Shown here in pieces: positions 22,001 to 30,333 of a stretch of DNA of 64,000 bases. The DNA lies in NCBI GenBank assembly GCA_030544225.1, contig CM060489.1, positions 2,809,368-2,873,367 on the forward strand, read 5' to 3'. Each line of letters begins with the position of its first letter. Positions within the stretch are counted from its first letter, which is position 1. The DNA comes from Skeletonema marinoi (taxonomy: Eukaryota > Bacillariophyta > Thalassiosirophyceae > Thalassiosirales > Thalassiosiraceae). Made by a program: the position numbers and the translations under genes. The notes beneath the pieces are model-generated. The model did no database searches, was not told the origin of the DNA, and saw nothing but the letters and a program-made list of their open reading frames with translations.

Positions 22001-25000
22001 TTCTCTATGTTTTGCAATAATATGTGTGAGAACCCATGCGAGTAAGTGAATCTTTCTCCCCCCTGGGAGATGAGTAAGTGGGCCATAGTGGAGCTTACAA
22101 CATCCCTAGAAAGAAGAGCGTTCACTCCAGTCATTATTCTACCCAGTCCTTCGATGAAACAGGCTTTTTCTTCGTCATCATCTCTGTCTTTGGGTGTGAT
22201 GCCTTCTGCTGGAGCTAAAGTAGTATCTTCTGCTTCTTGGTTCTGCTTTCTCTTTTCCTCTTGTTGTTGCTGGTGTTGATGTGCTCTCCACAGTCTCCTG
22301 CCCAATGAGGCATGGACTCTTTGGAATGCCATCTTGTCTTCGGCTTGTGTGTCTTTTGATTTGTACAATGTTGTGTAGAAAGTATGGCTTGGGTCGCCCA
22401 GGGTGACATTTGTATTGCAGGCAAGCACTTTTGAAATCCACTCGTTAAATTGATTGAGAAACTGACTGCCATTCGTTCTTCTTGGCAAGATTGCGTACTG
22501 AGATTTTTGTTCTACCTCACCATTCAGATGGTGGCAAACGATGGTGGCCCTATCCCCATTGTTGTCGTCTCGATGTCGATGGTCATCTTGTTTTATGGCA
22601 TCTATTGCATTATTGTCAAAAATGATTGAATCTTCGCTGGCCATCTCTGGCAAATGCCCTCTGCATTCTACTTTTCCGCACTTGAAACATGTTCCGCGGT
22701 GTGTGTAATCATGTTCGTCAAAAACGTAATGCAGCAGGTCCCTGCGTAGATTCTCGTCAAGTAGCCACTCGAGACTTATTTGTTTGTTGGCTCTATCTCC
22801 TTCTGCCTCCGTCATGATGCACTGTTGCTTCAATGCTTCAGTGGGCCTTCCTTCCTCGTCAAAATCAAATGGATAGCGAATCACAGCGGGGTCGAGCCAT
22901 TCCTTTCTCATTACTGTTGAATCCGATGTGTCTTCAACACCGCTGTTTGCATTCTCTTGCGTGGGTGTAAGTGATTTCTGACGTAGGTGACTGACGCCCA
23001 TTTTGATACACTCTAATGGCGAAAAAGATTCCCCACAATGTTTGCATTCCAATACTTTGCCCTTAACATCAAGACAATGATCTTGGTGTTGTGCTTTACG
23101 GAGGGTACTCTTGTCTTCTACTTCTTGGAGTATTTGATGCATTGGCATCGTAACAGGGCGATCGTGTTCTTTTTCTGCCCCACAATTGTGAGTCACAACA
23201 AAATCAGTCCCGTAGCTAGCACAGACAACTTGATCAATGTATGATATGAGAGCATCCCTCGCGGCTTTCCTCTTTCTCTCATCGCTATGAAATAGCGCGT
23301 TCCGAGTCTTGTTGAAGATCTTCACCCATATTTGCCAGTGACTATGCAACGTCTTCCTCCCTTGCTCTTCGTCGGTTCTTGAGTACGCAATTGGTACTCC
23401 AAACACGCCTTGTCGCCCTGATTGTTTCTTTGGGTCCCAACCTATGAGAGATTCCGTAACAATCTGCATCAAATGCTGGTAAACAAGTGAGCATGCCCCT
23501 GGGTAAAGATTCCTGGTTTTCTTCCTCAGCTTAAAGTCGAGCCTACAATTTTCCAAGTGGTCTTCATCATCCCAGTCACCAAGGTTTGGCAGTGACACCT
23601 CTTTGCCAGCGTTGGCGAAGACTTGAACTCTGATGGTGCGCTCATCGCATGGGGTCGTAGTTAAGAAAATTGCATGGCCTCCGAAGTAGTTATCCATTGC
23701 AAAATGCTTGCGGCGATTTTGTTTGGCACTTAAAGCAGTGTACCCGACTGGTTTGCATGATGCCTCAACTGCTCGGATATACTCTCCAGCCGTTCCAGTT
23801 ACTTTTTGCTTTGTTACTTTTTGAAACAATGCCTGATCGAGATCTTTCATTTTGAGTTTTGACATCTTCTCAGCTAGTGACTGACCGAACACACTGGATT
23901 TGCAAGTGACCACGGCCGTCTGATAACTGCGCTGCCGATTATACATATGGTTCAAGATTAGAAGGAAGTCACCTCTAAAGAATTGTGGGAGCGAGAGTCG
24001 ACAGTAGTGACGATAGCATTCCAGCACAGAGATGTGAGTCCTCCGCTTTACCTTTGGCCCACCCTGGCCCCATGGAAATTGCAGGGGACAAACGTCCTCC
24101 AACTGAAGTTCTCTCATATCTGCATATTTCCCTCCACTGACCAGAAGAGTTGGCATTGTACGATCAATCATAGCTTTGACAAACTTTTGGTTGGATTCGT
24201 AAATTCCTGTATCATCTTGCGGCTCATGTGCGCTTGTAAAGTGGAAAGTAGCCCCAGCAAACTCTTTCTCTAGTTCTGGATCATGTTCTTGATCTGTATT
24301 GTTGGGCGTTTCTTCGTCGACAATAAAGCTTGGTTTGGGGCACTCCGTTGGTGGTGTAACTCCTTCGTATCCTGGATGGCCAGACTCATTGATGAACCAC
24401 TCAAATAGATCCACCATTTTCTCCATGTTTAAGAGGGCTTTTTTCTTCGCCATTTCCTTCTGATTCGGAGTCATTCGCCCGCATAAGACGACATATACAA
24501 GCGGGTTTGCCCCTGTTGTTAGAAAATGATTCATTACTGACCCCGTATGGGTAAGATCAACCTCAAAAAAGCTGAAGTGACCGCGGATAGCTTTGTGAGC
24601 ACCAGCTGTATATGCGAAAATGTAGGCAAAAGGGCGAACACGAGCTAATAGCGAAGACATCTGTTCTGTAATGTTCTCATTTTCAATGATGTCCATGGGG
24701 ATGTGGCCGATAGCGAAGCCGTTGCTGATGGCATGCTTGGGTGGTGCGTCACTTGTAGTGTCACTTTTATTGCACCATGCCTTGTAACATGAGCTGCATG
24801 CCTCAAATGCTACATGCCCATTCTTGGTCTTGGTTTCCTTCGCTCTTGGTGACAGAAGAAGGCCTTCGAGTTCGTGACCGCTGATTTGGTACTGGGTAAC
24901 GTGCTTGTCCTTCAGATTGACTCCGTGGTAGTCCTCATAGGATTTGACGCTTATCCTGTTTTTCTGAGAGCAAAGTGACTCTACTGTTATCTTGTGGATA

Positions 25001-25755
25001 GACTCACATCCGATTATAAGCCTATCGCATAGTACACAAACAGCGGCGCGGTAAGCATTTGGATTGCTATCGACTTGCATTATTCGCTCTTGGTCATGTT
25101 TACGTGCCTGTTGGATTGGATGTGTCGTTGCAACAGGAATCTTGTAATCACAACTCTCTTCTACTCCTACGCTCTCCTCTGCCTCTGGCTCTGGGCTCAA
25201 TGTTGCGATCTGTGGCTTTTCTGTCAAGGCATTCTTGTGTTGACGGTAAAGCTTTGCTGTAGCGGCCGCCTTGGCCTTCTGAGCTTGCCTCTCCTCTGGG
25301 CTCATCAAGGCATTCTTGTGTTGACGGGAAAGCTTTGCTGTAGCGGCCGCCTTAGCCTTCTGAGCTTGCCTCTCCTCTGGGCTCATCAAGGCATTCTTGC
25401 GTTGACGGTAAATCTTTGCTGTAGTGGCCACCTTAGCCTTCTGAGCTTGCCTCTCCTCTGGGCTCGTCAAGGCATTCTTGCGTTGACGGTAAAGCTTTGC
25501 TGTAGCAGCCGCCTTAGCCTTCTGAGCTTGCCTCTCCTCTGGGCTCATCAAGGCATTCTTGCGTTGACGGTAAAGCTTTGCTGTAGCAGCCGCCTTAGCC
25601 CTCTGAGCTTGCCTTTCCTCTGGGCTCATCAAGGCATTCCTGCGTTGAAGGGAAAGCTTTGCTGTGGCGGCCGTCTTAGCCCTCTGAGCTTGCCTCTCCT
25701 CTGCCTGTGGGCTCATGAAGGCATTCCTGTGTTGATGGGAAAGCGTTTGGCTCAT
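19039..25755 (-). CDS. Helitron Rep-helicase (HUH endonuclease plus Pif1-like helicase), 2238 aa
   Basis: Start taken at the ATG at 25755; the frame stays open upstream but only from GTG. Residues about 10-200 are seven copies of a basic 27-aa helical repeat (consensus around SPEERQAQKAKAAATAKL, 81 bp at DNA level). Several CxxC pairs follow. The Rep domain has LHSHW (23335-23349, near residue 803), the HUH metal-binding motif, preceded by a FLTTTP strand like Rep motif I; the catalytic tyrosine is probably in ALISYIDQ, but the usual closely spaced Tyr pair is not obvious. The C-terminus is a Pif1-type SF1B helicase: Walker A GPAGCGKST (near residue 1720), Walker B LIIDEIS, FSGDFHQLKPI and late motif HKLQGMS (near 2155). 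It nicks and unwinds element DNA for rolling-circle transposition. No stops or frameshifts. Confidence 0.93.
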   Translation of the reverse strand: MSQTLSHQHRNAFMSPQAEERQAQRAKTAATAKLSLQRRNALMSPEERQAQRAKAAATAKLYRQRKNALMSPEERQAQKAKAAATAKLYRQRKNALTSPEERQAQKAKVATTAKIYRQRKNALMSPEERQAQKAKAAATAKLSRQHKNALMSPEERQAQKAKAAATAKLYRQHKNALTEKPQIATLSPEPEAEESVGVEESCDYKIPVATTHPIQQARKHDQERIMQVDSNPNAYRAAVCVLCDRLIIGCESIHKITVESLCSQKNRISVKSYEDYHGVNLKDKHVTQYQISGHELEGLLLSPRAKETKTKNGHVAFEACSSCYKAWCNKSDTTSDAPPKHAISNGFAIGHIPMDIIENENITEQMSSLLARVRPFAYIFAYTAGAHKAIRGHFSFFEVDLTHTGSVMNHFLTTGANPLVYVVLCGRMTPNQKEMAKKKALLNMEKMVDLFEWFINESGHPGYEGVTPPTECPKPSFIVDEETPNNTDQEHDPELEKEFAGATFHFTSAHEPQDDTGIYESNQKFVKAMIDRTMPTLLVSGGKYADMRELQLEDVCPLQFPWGQGGPKVKRRTHISVLECYRHYCRLSLPQFFRGDFLLILNHMYNRQRSYQTAVVTCKSSVFGQSLAEKMSKLKMKDLDQALFQKVTKQKVTGTAGEYIRAVEASCKPVGYTALSAKQNRRKHFAMDNYFGGHAIFLTTTPCDERTIRVQVFANAGKEVSLPNLGDWDDEDHLENCRLDFKLRKKTRNLYPGACSLVYQHLMQIVTESLIGWDPKKQSGRQGVFGVPIAYSRTDEEQGRKTLHSHWQIWVKIFNKTRNALFHSDERKRKAARDALISYIDQVVCASYGTDFVVTHNCGAEKEHDRPVTMPMHQILQEVEDKSTLRKAQHQDHCLDVKGKVLECKHCGESFSPLECIKMGVSHLRQKSLTPTQENANSGVEDTSDSTVMRKEWLDPAVIRYPFDFDEEGRPTEALKQQCIMTEAEGDRANKQISLEWLLDENLRRDLLHYVFDEHDYTHRGTCFKCGKVECRGHLPEMASEDSIIFDNNAIDAIKQDDHRHRDDNNGDRATIVCHHLNGEVEQKSQYAILPRRTNGSQFLNQFNEWISKVLACNTNVTLGDPSHTFYTTLYKSKDTQAEDKMAFQRVHASLGRRLWRAHQHQQQQEEKRKQNQEAEDTTLAPAEGITPKDRDDDEEKACFIEGLGRIMTGVNALLSRDVVSSTMAHLLISQGGERFTYSHGFSHILLQNIENVLEEKDGMNFRLRRNWNVDTKEAIAWADSSAYDYIHRPEELNNLCLYEYTMWYNKKYKSFKQLNAKSTTTKSFKFAKGHQGQKYCHLTRRKHPVIPIINFATSLCDMKSLDVLDDSTTDTGTLQHRERYAKTAMMLFYPFHRAEDLMENDSYWQKFVDMGGTKEYDEATDDTIGLNPSSAHFWNRGRMILENIETRRIAEKEMKRPKRKITYYTDTPKSTGKRKRQDVDKDDGYDIDISDFFNNMNDDGLQQLHASEPQPLADTDLRSHGKIMKRARVRECSAIKTHFDKNASVLATAKEPSTSTSSTNSGYTQNTTDANIYQQPASFNSNAPLRYEDILTFIQGSLLVGSNDEGAVDGDINDNDMDDGEESGSVKQQCLNKIPTMYEIAKGERSKYNLDDKQYIAYQIVCCTFLLQLITEGEQYDTKLGDMLGATLDPLKENVQRTKQSLVRDLKAKGGKDQLIMFITGPAGCGKSTTMEAAQLYCHRFCSAIAAAFNDNTFYFTATTGSAAALFGGTTIHSAAHLNKSRINDEMRAVWRDDVRILIIDEISFFKASDVVKLDRQLKKLTGRYDAVYGGVSIVFSGDFHQLKPICAEDDVLYSNSDAASIWENTINCAIFLDNSHRFKDDPEFGEILARMRMGEDTREDRELINKRVVGSALTLPERATDACFACSTNKERNGVTAATFKKHIEEMHPAIIDNSPPPDHTLIIEASVSIANQTEIEDENEKGGGKKKRKRKRMQRRKASAAFHDTVITQLGDDDIRSTDFAANGAKIEPALRIYPGSHHMCITNEDLHQGRGNGTLCKCLRVKLRKDGRERRWKNWDGKKVWTVTVDDVEWMEFEHYPTPSGTKARTFRLKPQEFSATIKFPLTETFATTVGNAKVKQVPVNSNIATTGHKLQGMSKDVLIINDWNYRCANWVYVVLSRVRTLAGLYLMKPLDLERSFNVPQSLIRFEQRLRDNKERPILNLLGYQTIPDDVQLL

Positions 25756-26020
25756 TATCACTGATCGGGCAACGGAAGGTGACTTCAAAACAAGTGCAGG
25801 CGCAGAATTTATTTGTATGGTGTCAATTTTGGCTTGCAATAATTTATGAGCGAGGAGGAGTTTTTCATTCACACCCCTTGCCCTTGGCCATAATGTACAT
25901 TACTCCAAAATGTGGGATGTACATTACTCTACAGACTTATATTATAAGCTATATAATGTACATTATGCAAAAGTCATGTTGTGTTATTGTTATGGCTTTT
26001 TATGAGATATGAGATAAGAC
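25756..26020. promoter_or_regulatory. Divergent promoter of the Rep-helicase and the PIP-box gene
   Basis: Three copies of the element-wide motif: AATGTACATTACTCC at 25892-25906, ATGTACATTACTC at 25917-25929 and AATGTACATTAT at 25955-25966. On the Rep side the second motif AATTTATGAGC (GCTCATAAATT read in the gene direction) is at 25841-25851. Confidence 0.7.
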
Positions 26021-26392
26021 ATGGAAGATCATAATAGTTCATTAAATATGACTGCATACAGATATAAGAGCACCAAACTCAAGACATTTACATGCAAGGA
26101 TGCTAAGTTGAGGCGACTCCTTTTATGGTACCAACATCACGAGGGCGAGCTTGGTTTATGCATTCCGAAACACTACAATTCCCGGCTAAAAGTAAGAGTG
26201 ACTGACGTAACTAAATTGAGATACACCGAGAAAAATGAGCTGGTTCATGTTTTAGAAGCAGCAGAGACGGCGTTGAAAAGATTCAGAAAACAAAAAGAGG
26301 AAGGAAATACAAGTACAAGAAGCAAATATAAACAACAGTCCATCAAAAACTATTTCTTTGCAAAAGAAGTACACCCTAAGCCCAGAAAGTGA
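26021..26392 (+). CDS. Small basic protein with C-terminal PCNA-binding (PIP) motif, 123 aa
   Basis: The only plus-strand gene of the Helitron. ATG at 26021, stop at 26390-26392. The body (FTCKDAKLRRLLLWYQHHEG and a helical AAETALKRFRKQKEE stretch) matches no family I know. Near the C-terminus, residues 105-112 read QQSIKNYF (26333-26356), a perfect match to the PIP-box pattern Q-x-x-I-x-x-Y-F, flanked by lysines and in a tail likely to be disordered, where such motifs usually sit. It could bring host PCNA, and hence the replication machinery, to the element. The divergent promoter shared with the Rep-helicase supports a joint role. The motif is seen; the function is inferred. Confidence 0.7.
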   Translation: MEDHNSSLNMTAYRYKSTKLKTFTCKDAKLRRLLLWYQHHEGELGLCIPKHYNSRLKVRVTDVTKLRYTEKNELVHVLEAAETALKRFRKQKEEGNTSTRSKYKQQSIKNYFFAKEVHPKPRK

Positions 26393-26536
26393 TAGTGCGG
26401 TGCCGGCCGGCAAAGGTTGTCACAAAATTGATGATAGGTATGGTGAGCGGCAAGAGAGAGAGAGAGAGAGGAGAGAAAGGAGTATCCTCTGTGTGTGTGA
26501 GAGAGAGATTCTAAAATAGTCTATAACTATCAATTT
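26393..26536. repeat. GA/GT simple-sequence stretch between convergent genes
   Basis: A (GA)n and (GT)n microsatellite at about 26453-26509, between the 3' ends of the PIP-box gene and the F-box gene. Confidence 0.7.
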
Positions 26537-28111
26537 CTATATAAATGTATCCTCATACTTACGTTTTGAAGGTGGGGCAAACACGTCTTGGTGATGCTGG
26601 TGATTACTGGAATAACCCACAAGTGTTTTCACATTATCACTGAGTGGAACATCAATGCCGCGATCGCAATATTTGAGAGCACGCTGTAATAGTGTCACTA
26701 TGTTGTTGTGTATAAGAAGGAGATGCACCTGCATTGTGAAGTCAATGTACCCACCGCTGAACAGTAATGCAAAGATGTCTGCACCAAGGACAGTAAGCTG
26801 GATGCGTCTGTCAACATTCTTCGCAGTCTTCATCATACAGTAAATGATATGCGATATATCATCGCGGGTTGCTTCAGTAACACTTACATGGGTAAGTGTC
26901 TTGTTTGTATCGTTATTGTAAATTTCAGCAATGCTGAGATAGTTTGGAACATAGAAATTGATGAATTTCATGTGGTCGTCACTGTTAGTGCGGAAGCTGA
27001 ATGTATCATTGATGGAAACAATATGCACGTGTTTGCCATCAAACCTGGACTTGCAGATGTCCATATCGTACTTGGCAATTGCTAGCATGGGGCAAGTCCA
27101 GCATACAACTAACTGAATGGAGCCATTTTTGCATTTGTTTCTTGTGTCAGCATCATCTGACCCAATGAAGTTGTTTGGTGGTGACAATGCAATTGGATAA
27201 TCTTTGGGGAATCTACATTGCGAGTGCTTTTGGATAGTGTACAGGTATCGATTTCTATGGTTCAAGAACGACATATCTATACGTTCCAGTTCCGGTGGGA
27301 CTTCTTCATCAGCTTCCACGGCAGCAAGCTGGGCATTCCAAGCGCGGTAGTATTCACCAACTAACACAGATATTGCTACTGTTTCAATGTCTTTTCTGGG
27401 GACGAATGTTTCAACATGGAGAATTTGTCCCTCACAATAATGATATTGCTCTGCATGATCACAGTTATGAGGGACTACGCTTTCACAGCAATACCCAAAA
27501 TCTCTCATCAGCTGCCTAAAGCCAGAAGCACTCTGTCTGTTACAGAGGAAGTTCAGGTCGAACTCTTTAAACCTCTTCCCTGTGACTGCTTGTACTGCAG
27601 CTGAGCCAGATAGAAGCACTTTTCGGCCCATGTTTGATTCATCTTCCTGAAACTTGACAATTCTTCTTGCTTCATTAATGGACAAAGCAGTTTGTAACAC
27701 ACTACTGAATCCGTGGACTAGAGATTCTTGCAACAGCCTGGATGCAAGATTGGTCACTTCATTGTTCTGCAAAAATTCCAAAGGCTTAATCTGGGGAGGT
27801 GATAGGAAGTGACGAGTGGACAACTCGGTTGAGGGTGTATGAAATTGTGTGCATGTTTGAGCTAGACTATACACATCTGGAGGATCCAAATATGACGCGA
27901 CAGCCATCAATAGTGTGTCAGGTAGACTTGTCAACAAGCAACATTTGGCGCTATGTTCAAAGCACTCAGTCTTTGTTGGTTGCTGATCCTTCTGTTTCAT
28001 GCACATTAAGAGATATGCTGCATGTGACTGTGAGCTGTAACCACACCGCTGACAGAAGCAGGTAGAGGAGGTGAACATCCACAAACTCTTATTACAGGAG
28101 GGACAAACCAT
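26537..28111 (-). CDS. Zinc-ribbon / F-box / nucleotidyltransferase-like protein, 524 aa, Helitron cargo
   Basis: Start chosen at the second ATG (28111) because the first (28126) overlaps the conserved GCTCATAAAT leader motif. Order: an N-terminal ribbon with two CxxC pairs (CPSC...CQRC); an F-box-like helix set at about residues 43-90 (LPDTLLMAVASYLDPPDVYSL); then about residues 160-260 with LSGSAAVQAVTG followed by EFDLNF, which resembles the G-S...D-x-D core of minimal nucleotidyltransferase folds. One of the usual acidic pair is uncertain, so catalysis is doubtful. The rest is unassigned. An F-box would link to SCF ubiquitin ligase, possibly to mark host factors for degradation. A 51-bp in-frame segment is shared with the 777-aa cargo gene. 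Motifs seen; role inferred. Confidence 0.7.
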   Translation of the reverse strand: MVCPSCNKSLWMFTSSTCFCQRCGYSSQSHAAYLLMCMKQKDQQPTKTECFEHSAKCCLLTSLPDTLLMAVASYLDPPDVYSLAQTCTQFHTPSTELSTRHFLSPPQIKPLEFLQNNEVTNLASRLLQESLVHGFSSVLQTALSINEARRIVKFQEDESNMGRKVLLSGSAAVQAVTGKRFKEFDLNFLCNRQSASGFRQLMRDFGYCCESVVPHNCDHAEQYHYCEGQILHVETFVPRKDIETVAISVLVGEYYRAWNAQLAAVEADEEVPPELERIDMSFLNHRNRYLYTIQKHSQCRFPKDYPIALSPPNNFIGSDDADTRNKCKNGSIQLVVCWTCPMLAIAKYDMDICKSRFDGKHVHIVSINDTFSFRTNSDDHMKFINFYVPNYLSIAEIYNNDTNKTLTHVSVTEATRDDISHIIYCMMKTAKNVDRRIQLTVLGADIFALLFSGGYIDFTMQVHLLLIHNNIVTLLQRALKYCDRGIDVPLSDNVKTLVGYSSNHQHHQDVFAPPSKRKYEDTFI

Positions 28112-28428
28112 CGCATTTATGAGCATTGCAAGAAGTGTTCCTTTTGACGACCATGCACATAATGTGCATTATTCCACAACTGAAATGTACATTACTCCAC
28201 ATACATACTCGAAAAGAATCCATCACGGTCTCTTGACATCAGGAAATAAAAGAATCTCTTGTCTACTTGTAGGACACCGTGCGAAGAGGGGCAGGGAGCA
28301 GAGAGAGTGGTCTACTTCTTCAAGCCTAAATTGGTATCAATATCAAACTTCTTGAACAGTACCAAATAAACATTTTATGATAGGTTAGATTTTCCAGCCT
28401 TTCAACGAGTAAATTCACATTTGCAAGC
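28112..28428. promoter_or_regulatory. Upstream region of the F-box cargo gene
   Basis: Holds ATTTATGAGC at 28115-28124 and two AATGTACATTACTC-type motifs at 28161-28175 (AATGTGCATTATTCC, diverged) and 28184-28198 (exact). The rest, to 28428, is the 3' flank of the 244-aa gene, with nothing recognised. Confidence 0.65.
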
Positions 28429-29163
28429 CTAATTGTCTGCACCATCTAGGAGAAAGTCCCAGTCCTCCTCCTCCATATCTTCAAGATACGCCCTACCAAC
28501 CTCAGAAGTCCCAAAAAAGGCCTCCATTACTTCATTATCTTGAAGCACATCCTCCTTTGATGCATACTCACCACCTTGATGGCAGACAAGGGATTTTAGA
28601 ACTTTTGCAACATCCAAGTCAAGGAGGTAATGGTTCAATGCTTGCGGATTATCCCTAAAACACTTGTTGAATGTATACTTCTCTGGATTATCCATCACAT
28701 CCTTGTTCCTTGTAAACTTGCTGAAGCAATGGGCAATGTGGCGACCAGCTTTCTCAATAGAAGTATCCGCTTCATCAATAAGGAGGAGAACAACTTTCCA
28801 GTCCCATTTGGATCCTTTTTTTGTTTTCATAGGAGTAACGCCGTCATCTATGTCAGTATCTCTACGAGGCAAGAATGAGTACACATACTTCCAATCCTTG
28901 GCAAGTTCTCCGCCGTCATCCGTGTCATTAAGACCCTTTTCCATGGGAAATAAGTAGGCTGACTCATCAGGTGCCCAAGCCTTGGTGCAAAACCCAATGA
29001 AAACGCCTTCGACACAAGTTTCGACAACGTCCAAATTCATTTCCCTTGTTTTGGATCTACTGGAGGAAACAACAACAGATCCCGATCCGGGTGTCCACTT
29101 CCATTTCTTTGTTGGAGGGGGGGAAGTGGTAGTGTTGGCTTTGTTCTTAGCTGACTTGCGCAT
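28429..29163 (-). CDS. Uncharacterised acidic protein, 244 aa, Helitron cargo
   Basis: Start taken at the first ATG (29163); the frame stays open further upstream only from non-ATG codons. It has a basic N-terminus (KSAKNKANTTT), a Trp/Lys patch KKWKWT, then a globular part with WKVVLLLIDEADTSIEKAGR. The string LIDEAD looks like a Walker B/DEAD motif, but no P-loop or other ATPase motif accompanies it, so I do not call it a helicase. The C-terminus is acidic (MEEEDWDFLLDG). Upstream it shares a 35-bp leader block with the Rep-helicase gene. Function unknown. Confidence 0.7.
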   Translation of the reverse strand: MRKSAKNKANTTTSPPPTKKWKWTPGSGSVVVSSSRSKTREMNLDVVETCVEGVFIGFCTKAWAPDESAYLFPMEKGLNDTDDGGELAKDWKYVYSFLPRRDTDIDDGVTPMKTKKGSKWDWKVVLLLIDEADTSIEKAGRHIAHCFSKFTRNKDVMDNPEKYTFNKCFRDNPQALNHYLLDLDVAKVLKSLVCHQGGEYASKEDVLQDNEVMEAFFGTSEVGRAYLEDMEEEDWDFLLDGADN

Positions 29164-29249
29164 GATAATGTTCTGTTTGTGACGTCCAACGTGTGTGTTG
29201 TTGAGAAGGGAGGAGACGTATATCAAAGTAATACGATGTTTTAATATTG

Positions 29250-29375
29250 GCTTGCTAAAGTTTATGAGCTTGAGGAGGAAGTTTCTATTGCATCGGGTGC
29301 ACAATGCACAGAATGTACATTACTCAACAACTGAGTAATGTACATTAATCTACACACTTGAATAATGTACATTCC
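29250..29375. promoter_or_regulatory. Promoter of the 244-aa gene with a 35-bp perfect inverted motif pair
   Basis: AATGTACATTACTCA (29312-29326) and its exact reverse complement (29332-29346) flank five bases, ACAAC. A third copy is at 29364-29375. The second motif AGTTTATGAGC is at 29259-29269. Confidence 0.75.
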
Positions 29376-29641
29376 GCGAAGGCAATATTCGGTATAAGCG
29401 ACGCAGATGGAGGACCGAAGGAGATTAATTGTATCATTGTGTCCCCCGACCAATTTCTCGACCATCAAATGGGTGATTGAATTATATAATCCCCACGTGG
29501 CCCTGTGCTGTTGCTCTGCATGTTGCGGAAAAGAAAGACGAAAGTTATGTCTGCTCGTCTAGTTATTATAATTCCGAGTAATTTACTAAGTCAATATTCC
29601 TACATTCAATAACCCAACCAAACTTAACGTCGTCATCACCA
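29376..29641. other. 3' flank between cargo genes
   Basis: 266 bp between the promoter of the 244-aa gene and the stop of the 117-aa gene. Nothing recognised. Confidence 0.4.
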
Positions 29642-29995
29642 TCATACATTATGCATTTTTGGTATGTTCCCAGTATGTGACGTCGGCCTGCTAGCTTTGA
29701 AAAGAATGTGATCCTCTCTCACCCAATGACTGCCCATAAACTTTGTCGCGACATGTGTTGGTGAATTAGTTTTCACTTTTATCACATGTTGAAAAACCGA
29801 AGTATCATTAGTGGAGGGTGTGCTGAATCTCATCTTACTTAGTGAGATCACTTCATGCTCAGACCCAAGAAGTGATTGGATGCTACATTTCATTATATCG
29901 GCATTGTCTGCATGTTCTTCATCATCTTGAATTTTGAAAACATATGTGCAAATTTGTGGTGTTATGTCCTCTCTTGCTGTTGACTTGGTAGACAT
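29642..29995 (-). CDS. Small uncharacterised protein, 117 aa, Helitron cargo
   Basis: The frame can be read from an ATG at 30103, but that ATG lies inside the shared promoter motif (ATGTACATTACTCC on the plus strand, 30096-30109). I therefore place the start at the next ATG, 29995 (MSTKSTARED), leaving a leader of about 100 nt. The protein alternates charged and hydrophobic residues like a small beta-rich domain (QICTYVFKIQDDEE, QHVIKVKTNS). No motif known to me; a single-strand DNA-binding role would fit a Helitron but is only a guess. Confidence 0.55.
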   Translation of the reverse strand: MSTKSTAREDITPQICTYVFKIQDDEEHADNADIMKCSIQSLLGSEHEVISLSKMRFSTPSTNDTSVFQHVIKVKTNSPTHVATKFMGSHWVREDHILFKASRPTSHTGNIPKMHNV

Positions 29996-30095
29996 TGTGC
30001 TTAAAACTCTGAAAGAATGGGTGTCGGTGTTGGTGTTGGTGTTGTTGGTGATGGTGACGCCAAAGTGAATAGGCAGTTGTTGTTGTGACTGAGAG

Positions 30096-30109
30096 ATGTA
30101 CATTACTCC
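30096..30109 (-). promoter_or_regulatory. Motif copy upstream of the 117-aa gene
   Basis: ATGTACATTACTCC. In the gene direction it reads GAGTAATGTACATCTCTCAG, identical over 20 bases to the copy upstream of the 777-aa gene. Confidence 0.65.
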
Positions 30110-30333
30110 AGAGTTGGCTTGGCTGGTGCTCTCGCCAAATAAATGCCCAAAGGGATAACCAGAAGTTATTACTTACTGGTATCACTATACGATATGTACG
30201 AAACATTTTTTTGGCGGGTAAACCCAAACCATTTTTGGCTCTTTTCATCTCAAAAATTTGCAACATGCGGCAAGCAAGATGATGTACCTATTCTTATCTA
30301 TTACATTATATCTAACCACATGTCTACCACAAG

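Noticed and set aside
25059-25764. Plus-strand 229-residue leucine-rich frame opposite the Rep-helicase repeats
   Set aside because: Shadow of the 81-bp repeats on the coding strand.
25756-25872. N-terminal extension of the Rep-helicase to 25872
   Set aside because: It would start at GTG, and it overlaps the leader block shared with the 244-aa gene, where reading frames differ.
28429-29163. DEAD-box or AAA ATPase, from LIDEAD
   Set aside because: No Walker A or other helicase motifs; a single short match is not enough.
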